Assembly (NCBI GenBank): GCA_963920575.1
Contig: OY986974.1
Location: forward strand, 5,776,283-5,840,282
Source: Narthecium ossifragum
Taxonomy: Eukaryota > Streptophyta > Magnoliopsida > Dioscoreales > Nartheciaceae
Direction: 5' to 3'
DNA: 64,000 nt
In this document: positions 22,120-32,139 of the stretch, one piece after another
Layout: every line of letters begins with the position of its first letter
Position numbering within the stretch: position 1 is the stretch's first letter
The notes under the pieces: model-generated
The model's input: only the letters and a program-made list of their open reading frames with translations
Databases searched by the model: none
Told to the model about the DNA's origin: nothing
Program-made: the position numbers and the translations under genes

Positions 22120-23155
22120 TGAAAGTCCAAGCGGGGTGTTCTATTGGACCTTTAAATAATAATCGATAAAATGAAAACCTAGGTAGGAGGAGTCTAAGAA
22201 CTCATATGCTTGTAAATGAATAGAGTGATAAATAAATAAGTAAATGAAGGACAAGAGATAAGCTAGAGAGATTGCACCATATTTTATAGTGATTCGGCCA
22301 ACCTTGCCTATGTCTACTTCACCCAAGGATCCTCCTTGGGGTTCCACTGCTTGCAAGACCTCTTACAAGATTTCCACCAAGCTTATGGGTGTTTGACAAC
22401 CTATCCACCAAGCTTACGGGTGCTTTGCAACCCTACAATCTCTCCAACTCACTATTGGATATCTCTTTCAAAGTCTACTTCACAATTTGAAGTAGTTTTA
22501 CAAAGATTAAGCTCACAAATAAAGAGAATAAACTTGTTACAAAGATTTCCCAATGATCCCATAGCTCCCCCTAAGTCTTGTGCAAGTTTGTTGCATCTCC
22601 CCTTTTATAGCTGAGTTCCAAAGCCCTCCAAATAGCCGCAAATAGCCTTCCAACGACTATTTTCTGTTTCTGCAATGCCTCTTTAACGGCTAATTTCCTT
22701 ACTGGCGGTCGACTGTCACATCATCTGCCAAATCATCCGTCGCACTCAAAGTAGCACTTGGATCGACCGTCGTATCAACCTTCAAGCTTCACAGTCGACC
22801 GTCGTATCGTTCACCACATCGTCCGTGAGCTTCTGTTGTGAGAAACGCTTCTCAGAGTCGTTGACTCGTTCGGCCGTCACTTCTCCAAGACAAGTCACAT
22901 AGGCCACGGTCGATCGGTTCATCGACCGTCACATCGATCGCATGCCTATTTCCCACGAACAACTTCGTCGGTTGATCCGTGCATCAACCGTCAGACTCCA
23001 CGGTCGATCCGTACATCAACCGCCGCATCGACTGCGAGTACAAAAGCATCTTAAATATGATTTTAATGCTTTCCAAATTAAGGGATGTTAATATTGAAAC
23101 AATGTTTTATAATCATACACAATTTGGCATCATCAAAACAATACTAGGACTAACA
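22120..23155. mobile_element. Solo LTR, 1036 bp, target duplication atgag
   Basis: Starts TGAAAGTCC, ends ACTAACA, flanked by atgag at 22115-22119 and 23156-23160. Removing it joins MULE exon 2 in frame. It carries CGGTCGAT...ATCGACCG style inverted repeats at 22907-22928, 22969-22990 and 23001-23022, each with a 6-nt loop. A related fragment in reverse orientation is at 40560-40950. Confidence 0.9.
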
Positions 23156-23372
23156 ATGAGTATGTTTCCACTGGTGCTAGCGCTGTAGGAGATGATTTGA
23201 CACTTAACTTCATTAAGGAATTCACAACCGACGAGGTATGGTGCCCAAACATTGTATCTAGTTGAAAGACTATTAAATTTATAATTCATTATTCTTATGC
23301 CTATTCTTTGTTTGCAGGTCTTCCATAACCGACAATTACTTATCCAATGGGTAAAAGAAGTTGGATGAGAGA

Positions 23373-24918
23373 TGATGAATAAATCTTATATCTCGCAAGT
23401 ATATGAATCGGTGTGATCAGTATAGCAGCAAGACGAGTATCGTACCCACAGAGATTCGTAAAGATTGTTAGAGTGAAACGCTAAAGAACATAGAAGAAAG
23501 AAAATAAGGAAGGGAAAATAAGAAATATGAAGCATCGAAAATAGATGATCTAATAACGAAATAAGAAAACGATGGAAATATGATGGATAAATACTAAGGT
23601 TCCGATTTCACCATAACATCCTCATTCTATGCATTGAATCAACAAAATCTTAATTTAATTCCAAGGGCTCGTTCTTCTAGTATGATGATCCGTTTGATCG
23701 CGGTCTTCACCAAGTACCCTCAATTAACCCTAGCTAATGAACCCATAACTAAGTGTTAATTATCTGATGAACAACTATGAACCAAGAGTTGTCTTAGCTT
23801 GAACCCGGCCTTGACATAAACTCATGCATTCATAGATCCTGCAAGATTAGGGAATGAACCCTCGCCCAATCTTACACAAAACAATCTACAATACTTCTAG
23901 TAGCCAAGTAAAAGTATGAAGATCACAATTATAATAATGAATGCAACAAGAAATATAAATTGATTAAAAAATTAATTCAATAACATAGAATGATTCAGTT
24001 AGGGCTACATCGGTTCCTTAGCAAAGGGATTATCCACTCATGGTCATAAAAACATGTTCATCAAAACAACCAGATATTCGTAAGAAAGATAAGAAAGAAA
24101 AATCCTAAATCTTCGTTCGGTCTTCTCCCCTCTTTTCGGCCTTCAAAACTCCTCCAATAGCTCTGGCCGACCTCCCTCATCAAACCCTAGAAAGAGTCTT
24201 ATTTATAATCCAAAGTCTCTCAATCCTCAGATTAGATCTGAGTCGTTAATTTTCTTCACTGCGAAGGTAAGATCGATCTTTCCATAGGTGTAAGATTGAT
24301 CCTTTGATATCAAAATCTTCAATTTCTGACTACGCCCGAGGAAAATCGATCCTTTGATAGAAGCATAATCGATCCTTCTCAGTAGGATGGATAGTAGGAT
24401 AGATCCTTCGATAGGAGAAAGATCGATCCTTCTCCTCGACGATTTCCTCAATATTCTCGAGTGAAAGGAGGATCGATCCTTCTGCGATCATCTAAAAAGT
24501 ATGCTCTCTGTCGGGTCTGTCTGCATAAAAGGATCGATCCTTTTAGGGAGCATGATCGATCCGTCTTTCCTGAGTATTTACTGTTTTGTCATCCAGACTG
24601 CGCCATTGGTACTAAAATTGCCGTAACTTCCTCTAGGAAACTCGGAATCACGAACCGTAAAATTCTCCAGAAACTAGACTTCAAGAGCTTTCCAACCATT
24701 TATGGAAGATTATATGGTTCGTTTTGAGCAGGTACAGATTTGATGTTGAATATGACATATCTTTGCTTCTTTAGCTCCACTTTCATGCATATTCCAAATA
24801 ACTTTGTGAAGCAACATATAAGTATAAAAATAGTACTAAAGAGACTAATTAAGGATGAAAAATCCAATAATTAAACTATTTATAAGGCTATTCAGAGTGC
24901 ACTTTTATGCACTCATCA
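23373..24918. mobile_element. Solo LTR, 1546 bp, target duplication agaga
   Basis: Starts TGATGAATAAATC, ends ATGCACTCATCA, flanked by agaga at 23368-23372 and 24919-24923. Same family as the LTR at 17579-19272. It interrupts the MULE transposase between WVKE and NGLVIAIK. Confidence 0.92.
24270..24562. repeat. GATCGATC inverted-repeat array (LTR at 23373)
   Basis: Pairs start at 24271/24294, 24344/24367, 24398/24421 and 24532/24554, 22-23 bp apart, some words with one base changed (aatcgatc, gatagatc, gattgatc). A single word stands at 24471. Confidence 0.8.
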
Positions 24919-26626
24919 AGAGAACGGCTTGGTGATTGCAATAAAGAATTCAGAGGTCGGGAGGCTGGTAGAAAGCCGATGATCACCTTCGCATCTGAGC
25001 GAAGTGAAAAATATAGGAAAACTATAAAGAAAGATGATATCTCAAAAAAGGGTGTTACCTCCCGAAAGAAGAAAGCCAACACCGGGACGAAGAAGTGTAG
25101 CTGCCCTCTCAAGCTTCAGGGTGTGAAGCTTGCCAGCGATGATGATTGGATGGTGATGGTTGTTTGTGCAGTGCACAATCACCTTAAAGCGGTGCACCTC
25201 AGGGGACACTCATTTGCCAGGAGATTAAGCGAGTAACAAAACAAATTAGTAATCAATATGTTGACGAACCTGATGAAGCCAAGGCAAATTTTGAGCACCA
25301 TAAAGAAGCAAGATCCGTCTAACGCATCCACTATGAAGACCATATACAACGAACGTTAAAGGAATAGGGTGGTTGAAAGAGGTGGGAGATCAAAGATGCA
25401 GCAACAATTGAGGCATCTAAACGATATGGTTATGTTGAGTACCATACGATTTATGAAGACGCAAACAATGTGAGGGCCATATTCTGGGCACACGGTGTGT
25501 CTATTGAGCTATACCGTGCATTTCCAGAGGTGTTGATCATGGATTGCACCTACAAGACCAACATGTACCAACTTTGCCTAATAGAGATTGTTGGGATCAC
25601 ATCGACAAATATGACATTTGTTGTTGCCTTTGCATACATGGAGTTCGAGAGGGAAGGCAATTACATATGGGCTTTGAAAAAGCTAAGGTCATTGTTGGAA
25701 GAATGCCCAATGTCACATGTTGTTGTGATAGATAGAGATTCGGCTTGGATGAATGTTAGGAAGTTGGTCTTTTCGGAATCAAAACACACGTTATGTAGAT
25801 GGCGAGCACAACTGTCAAAAGAAATTCGAAACAATAGAGAAAGCAAACTTGTTCATGGCATTATGAAAATATGTTGTATATGCATCCACTGAACATGAGT
25901 ATAATACACAGTAGAACATATTGGAGTCTGCCTTTCACAAGCACAAGGATCTTATCAAAGATATGAAAGATGTGGTTGGACAATTACAAAGAACATTTTG
26001 TGAGTGTTTGGGTCGACAACTACATGCACTTTGGAAATTATATCATAAATAGGGCCGAAAGTGCACATGATAAGTTAAAGAAGTATCTTGGTACATCTAA
26101 CTGCAGTTTTAACACTTCATGGGCCATCATCCACTTTTTGCTTGAGCTGCAACATAGTGAGATCAGAGCCTCTTTTAAGAAGAGCAAACACAACTTCAAT
26201 CCGGCTGTCTTCAAAGAGCTGCGGGGGTTCATGTCAAAGAGTGCGTTTGAAATAATTTTGAGGGAATCACTTCGAGCGGATTCTATTGGTCAGAATAAGA
26301 GTACTTGTGGCTGTGTAGTCCAGCATAGCCATGGCTTGCCATATGTCCATGAGATCGTCGGATACAAACTCGAGCAAAGACCCATACCCCTATAAGAAGT
26401 TGATCAGCATTGGCGGAAGCTTGACATGATGAAAATTGAAGCTAATGTTACCCTCAAGCTCATTCTCAAGTGTAAAAATGAGTTGGAGCTCATAGAGAGA
26501 AAGTTTATGGCACAGGATGAAGTTGAGGACTCGTGGTCGACCAAGCGCAAAGGAGAAGAAGGAGATGTACTCAACGTGACACGACCCGTCCGCTTTTGAG
26601 TATGAGCCTTCATTCTAAAGGTAGCA

Positions 26627-28858
26627 TGTCGCGCCCCGACCCGCGTAGGCCCAACCGGGCCGGGCGACGCGAACCGGAACTTAACCTACTGCGGAAAATT
26701 TGGCGAGGTTTCCCTCTAATCGTAGTGGTTACCCTAATTAGCATAATCATCCTGTATTATACAACAATTATAAAGCTCAACACACAAAGCTGGAATATAG
26801 TACAAATCCTCAAACAGGGAAAGTTATACAAAAATCGCTCCCGTAGGAGACTATCTAACCAAGGTGTACACGGACAGATCACAGCTCCTCAAGCTCCGCC
26901 AGACGCCGCCACGTCACCGAACACCTGCCCGGTAGGGGCGACCGAAGAAGAGCTAGCGCCAGCACCTGCAAAACGCAGCCCGGGTAGGAGTGAGCACTAA
27001 GCTCAGCAGTGACACTACACTACGACACTCACAAAGGAAGGGAACACAACAGTGTCGTCCCCAAGCAAAGCCTAGGTGTATCACAGGGGTCCCATAACCC
27101 CACCGGATACCCCTGAGAGCCCCAGTCGTGGTCTCCCAGCGAACTGGTCACACACTGGGTCACACTCAGTAAGACAGGAAACGGCACTGCCAACTCACGA
27201 CAGGATTCTGGGCACTGTCGGCGGGTAGCACCGCTGGGTAGTCACACCTGCCACCCAAGAGTTCTAGAAGGATTGGGTACCGGCTACACCACGACTTGGC
27301 TCAAGGCCGACACGACCTCTAAACATCAAACACAACGGTATTCAAGTCCAACTAACCCTATCATCGAAAAGACTGAATACTACAAATCGAGTCCTGGACC
27401 AAGCTACCCGCACGGTCCTAAGAGATAGATTCGGGCTACCCGGAAGCCCCGGATCGGCAACGCCCTAAACAGATGCAACTAATGCACAACACAATGCATG
27501 CTATGAACATGCGCAGAATAGATACATGTAAGCATGCAGCAGAATGTGATGATATAAATACAAGGTCTGGGCACGGCACCCTGCCGGCCCGGGGTGGTGA
27601 GCGATTAAAGTAAGGTCTAGGGAACTGCTGCAGTGGTACCACCACCAGCTGCCAGCAGTTCACCACAACACCTGCACCGGAAAACAGCCCCGCAAACAAC
27701 AGCTTACAGATATAGCAGATAAGGCCCTCGGCGCACGCCGGCATGCAAGGCTATGGAAAACTGTAGGGCTACCCGCCCGTTTATTCTAAACATCCCGGGA
27801 GTCATCACTCTCCCGGTTCACCACTGCCATATTATAGGGCTAACATGTTTAATCATATGTACAAGATATCAAGACAGTAAGGAAAACTGTCATACAAAGC
27901 TCCGCGGGCAAAACCCACTTAAAATACCCTTCAGCCACTAAAGGATCGATCCTTCTCATCAAGAGGATCGATCCCTTCAGGACTTAGGGAAAACACGTCT
28001 CTGTGAACCAAAGAGATCGATCCTTCTCATCAAGAGGATCGATCCTCTTGTAACCAGAGACCCGTCGTCCCCCAGCCACCAAAGGATCGATCTCTCCCTC
28101 CAGGAGGATCGATCCCGCACGGGCTGGGCATGACTCACCAAAGGGGATCGATCCTTCCTCAAAGAGGATCGATCCCGATGGGTTCTCCGGCGTACTTCCG
28201 GCGAGGAATACCGTCGGAAAACTCATCCAAACTTCATGAAACTCTGGGATCTGATAGATCAGAACCCCACGAGTCTAAAACCGGCAAAAACACAGAAAAC
28301 CAACAACAATATATGCAGATCTAAGCAATAAACCACAGATCAAACCGGAAAACTCAAAACCCCGAAGAGAGATGTCGGTAGGATCCCTACCGGAGCAAAC
28401 GCAGCTTAGATCCAAGCAGCTAGGCCTTGGATCATCCTCAACGCCTTCGAAAATCCCAAGATCCGAGCTCAAATCGCCGGATTTTCGAAAGGATTTCAAA
28501 GAAGAAGGTTCGTCTGCTTTATAGGCAAACGAACCGACCTATGAAGGATCGATCCTTACCAAAGGAAGGATCGATCACCTCATGACGATCTCACTTGACT
28601 TTCTGGCACAAGAGGATCGATCTCTTAGCTAGAGAGGATCGATCCTTTTTGTGCTGAAAGCTAAACTTAGGCGAGAATTCAAGCCTAAGTCCGGATCTTT
28701 CGATCCCGGGTTCCACTAACCATTCTAAGCAAACATTACCACAAACATGGTCAGTGTGTGTACAAGCGCGAGTGTGGAACTAGCCGACAAGGTGCAATTT
28801 ACCAAATTGCCCTTGCGGTCCACAGCGAGCCACAGGAGGGGAGGGACGGGTCCTCACA
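26627..28858 (-). mobile_element. Solo LTR, 2232 bp, target duplication tagca
   Basis: Begins TGTCGCGCCCCGACC, ends GGTCCTCACA, flanked by tagca at 26622-26626 and 28859-28863. It is the inverted relative of the solo LTR at 32140-34505. It splits the MULE gene between the transposase and OTU parts. Frames inside, such as 26533-27000, are LTR sequence and not genes. Confidence 0.93.
27940..28646. repeat. GATCGATC inverted-repeat array (LTR at 26627)
   Basis: Pairs start at 27944/27966, 28015/28037, 28085/28107, 28146/28167, 28547/28569 and 28615/28637, all 21-22 bp apart. Inner arms are complementary within a pair, for example CCTT with AAGG at 28547 and TCTCT with AGAGA at 28615. Confidence 0.9.
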
Positions 28859-29308
28859 TAGCAACTCCGCGCAGGGAGCATCTCTTATCGAATTGACCCC
28901 CATATCTTCCAAGAAGTTGAAGTTGCAAACACATCGTCGTAGGCCAAAGAAGAAAGTGATCTGGAGTTTGATATCTCTTTTCTTGCTATGCTACATTGGC
29001 TAGTTTTCAGAAGCAGTGAGAGAACATATATGGAATGTTCTAGACATTGCAGTAGATGGTAACTGGGGATTCCGAGCCATAGCTGAACTTTTGGGTTACA
29101 ACAAGCACGACTGGGTTGAAGTGAGGAAGGGTCTTATCTCTGAGTTGCGTGATCATTATGATGATTATGTTGAATTGTACGGAGGGGAAGAGTGGGTTTC
29201 ATAGCTCATGTACTCCTTGTCATTTTTCAAGGACTACCCTCCACGTGATCGGTGGATGACAATGCCGAACATGGTTGACCGCGCAGCCTTTGAAACCCGC
29301 ACATAGGA

Positions 29309-31447
29309 TGTCACGCCCCGACCCAGAAAAACCCATCCGGATTGAGGTATGAGCCAAATATTACATTCCTCCAAATTACATTAATTGAGAGAAAACATCC
29401 TTTATCATATATCACCAAAATGGAAGTTATACAACATGTCTCTAAATACATTATAGAGTACTCAAGTCCAAAACAGGAAATAAGATGATAAAAATAAGGG
29501 TAAATTACTGCTTTGGGCCCTGTAGTTTTCACCATATTTCATTTTGGTCCCTGTGGTTTAAAATCTTTCAAATTGGGCCCTATGGTTTTGATTTTGTAAT
29601 AATTAAGGCCCTCAGGCCAACGCCGTTAATCGCCGTTGACGGCAAATGAGTCACGTGATATCACGTCATTTCGATTTGGACCCTGTGGTTTTCAAAATGT
29701 TTCATTTTGAGCCATTTGGTTTAAAATCTTTCAAACAAGGCCCTATGGTTTTGATTTTGTAACGCTTAAGGCCCTCAGGCTGACGCCGTTAACCCCATTG
29801 ACGGCAAATATGGTGAAAAAAGGAGGACGAAGTAACATACCTTTCGTTTGAATTACATGATGTCACGTGACTCATTTGCCGTCAACGGGGATTAACGGCG
29901 TTGGCCTAAGGGCCTTAAGCGTTACAAAATCAAAACCATAGGGCTTTGTTTGAAAGATTTTAAACCACATGGCTCAAAATGAAACATTTTGAAAACCACA
30001 GGGCCCAAATCGAAATCACGTGATATCACGTGATGTCACGTGACTCATTTACCGTCAACGGGGATTAACGGCGTTGGCCTGAGGGCCTTAATTGTTACAA
30101 AATCAAAACCATAGGGCCTAATTTGAAAGATTTTAAAACACATGGCCCAAAATGAAACATGGTGAAAACCACAGGGCCCAAAACAGTAATTTAGCCTAAA
30201 AATAACCATAACAAACTCAAGTTCAACTACACAATAGTCCTAAATGATAGTACAATCGATCTTTGAACAATGATCACGTCCTATACCATATTCTACCCAA
30301 GCTTGGCCCTAGGGGTAGATCCGGCGTACATGAGTCGCACGGATCGGTGAACACCTATTCACCCACGTCCTAGCCTTGAATGCCTCTAATACAAACATTA
30401 TACATGAGCCTATACAATCAACTAGGTTAGGTGTCTCTACTTAGCATTTCATCATACAAGTCGAGTATAGAATGCAACATGCCAAAAAGAGCTAATAATA
30501 AAGCATAGAGCATAGCATAGCAAAACATTACCAACCCGTCACGGATTCACAAGCATCAAAGCTATACAATAAGCATCCAAGCTCATAGAGAGCTTACTAG
30601 CATTCTATACCATGAAATATGCCAATAATAGGATATAGCCAAATAAGCCTCCACAAGGCTTATCAATGATCAAGCTATCAATAGCCAAACCTTGCATACC
30701 ATTCCATAAGAGTATACCTCGTGTCACCTCTTTTTGGCATTCCATCGAACAACTCATGAGCTAAGCATATAGTATAGGCATTCGACGTTAAATATCTCAT
30801 AATTGAAGACATACTAGCATCCATACTACCATTAACCAAACCATGCATGATTTCAAGGCATTAACATAACATACAACATACTATGACACACATTCGGCCT
30901 CTAACAAATATTATAGCAAACATTACAACGGCGACACACTTTCAGCCTTACATTTATACTAAACATTCTCGAAGGGCATGACTCTCTTGGTTAAACACAT
31001 TAGCCACACGTAGGGCTTGGTGAATAGGGCCTAATAGATATAGGTACTTACATATAGAGCATGACATCAATTTTACATAGATTCCCAACTTTGCATGAAA
31101 CTCAGCAATCAACTAAACCTTATGTCCGATCCCGCCAAGGGGGTTTTCTAAAAGCTCATCCTATTTATAGTAGATGGTGCCGCATGGCAACCATGTAAGA
31201 CACTAGGGGTTATAAGGATAATAGATAGCATAAGGATGTCATCAAAGGGATAGATTAGGGTCTAACAATTACATATATCATCCATAAGGCCGTATGCACT
31301 AACGCGTGTGAAACCCAACTCCGCAAGGGCAAATTACCAAAATGCCTCTGAAGTTGCAACAATCAACAAGATCGCAAAGTAAGACGAACCAAGCCCTCAA
31401 GCCCAACCTACGATGTCAAACCAGGTTTAGAGGTATGGCTCCTCACA
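29309..31447. mobile_element. Solo LTR with a nested foldback MULE
   Basis: Begins TGTCACGCCCCGACCC, ends GGCTCCTCACA, with flanks tagga (29304-29308) and gagga (31448-31452), four of five alike. Without the nested 699-bp element and its 9-bp duplication the LTR is about 1.4 kb. It resembles the LTR at 26627 only at the tip and has no GATCGATC array. OTU coding sequence continues on both sides. Confidence 0.8.
29498..30196. mobile_element. Foldback MULE with 9-bp target duplication
   Basis: The two halves are long inverted repeats (about 330 bp each) made of tttgggccctgtggtttt, gattttgtaa, aaggccctcagg, cgccgttaa and tcacgtgatatcacgtga blocks. taaaaataa flanks it perfectly (29489-29497, 30197-30205). 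It is non-coding and would fold almost end to end. Inside each arm a sub-block is partly repeated. Confidence 0.93.
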
Positions 31448-32139
31448 GAGGATCATAGAAATTGGGTTCGTCAGCGAAAATCAGTTTTTTTAGTTGCACA
31501 TGAAGCCAGGATGTCCAATGTCGCCAGTAGTATGTAGATGGGCCACATATCGCCATGAATGTACTATTGGATGGGATTCTTATGACCATGAGATCAAGAA
31601 ATCCCAGTAGACAATCAGGCCGGGAGTCGCTACTAGGGATACTATTCAACTTGTGGATGACTGATTGAAATATTATACTTCGCCTTCACACTCCCAAATT
31701 TTTGAAAATGTGATGTATTAAAAATGTTTTCAAATGTATGGAATTGTCCTCAAAAGTATGTATGAAAATGTTCTCAAACGAGTTCAATGATGCTTTGTCT
31801 GGCTATATACAGGTTAGTTTTCAAATTTGTAGAATTGTTCTCAAATGTAAAGCTATCATGTAATAATGGTTGTATACAGGTTGTTAGTTTCACGTACATA
31901 CCGACAAAGGTGTCTTGGTGGCATTAGTAGTCTAGTACCGACCAACACCTACAGCCATATCGATACTCAATTACCGACACCTTAGCCAATGTTGTCGGTG
32001 CTTTAGTACCATAAGAACCAAAACCATGGCTCTGAGCTCATATATCGGTGGTCACTCAATCGCACAGCAAGCCGTTTTGTCGGTACTCATCCACCGAACT
32101 AACATAAGTACAAGAGGCCTTTTCTATCTCAATCCTATC

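Larger units (their letters stand above)
21588..26398 (+). pseudogene. FAR1-like MULE transposase (5' part of the OTU-MULE gene)
   Basis: Exon 1 is 21588-21644 (MDREDVYWSEEG), followed by an intron with tandem ccgata repeats. Exon 2 is 22105-22119 plus 23161-23235, interrupted by a solo LTR. The next exon starts at 23318 (VFHNRQLLIQWVKE) and is interrupted by a second LTR. From 24924 the frame gives a FAR1-like zinc-cluster region (KKCSCPLKL, VVCAVHNH), then from 25450 the MULE transposase core: aspartate in MDCTYKT, second aspartate in VIDRDSAWM, CRWRAQ, and the ESAH glutamate near 26055. Stops and shifts at about 23366, 25236, 25890 and 26395 make it non-functional. The OTU part continues beyond another LTR at 28864. 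Confidence 0.85.
28864..31620 (+). pseudogene. OTU-like domain of the MULE gene, catalytic Cys replaced, split by an LTR
   Basis: After the solo LTR the frame resumes with AVREHIW, then VDGNWGFRAIAELLG (about 29050-29095), WVEVRKGLISEL, DDYVELYGGEEW and, past a stop, RWMTMPNM (29260). After the next LTR the tail continues at about 31450-31610 with PGCPMSP and WATYRHEC. This is the OTU-like module found in Mutator elements. The family signature is DGNCGFR with the cysteine as nucleophile. Here the codon reads TGG (Trp), so peptidase activity would be lost even without the stops and the 2.1-kb insertion. Confidence 0.8.

Noticed and set aside
26533..27000. 155-codon plus-strand frame with basic and Pro-rich product
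   Set aside because: It begins in decayed MULE sequence and runs into the solo LTR at 26627; no homology visible.
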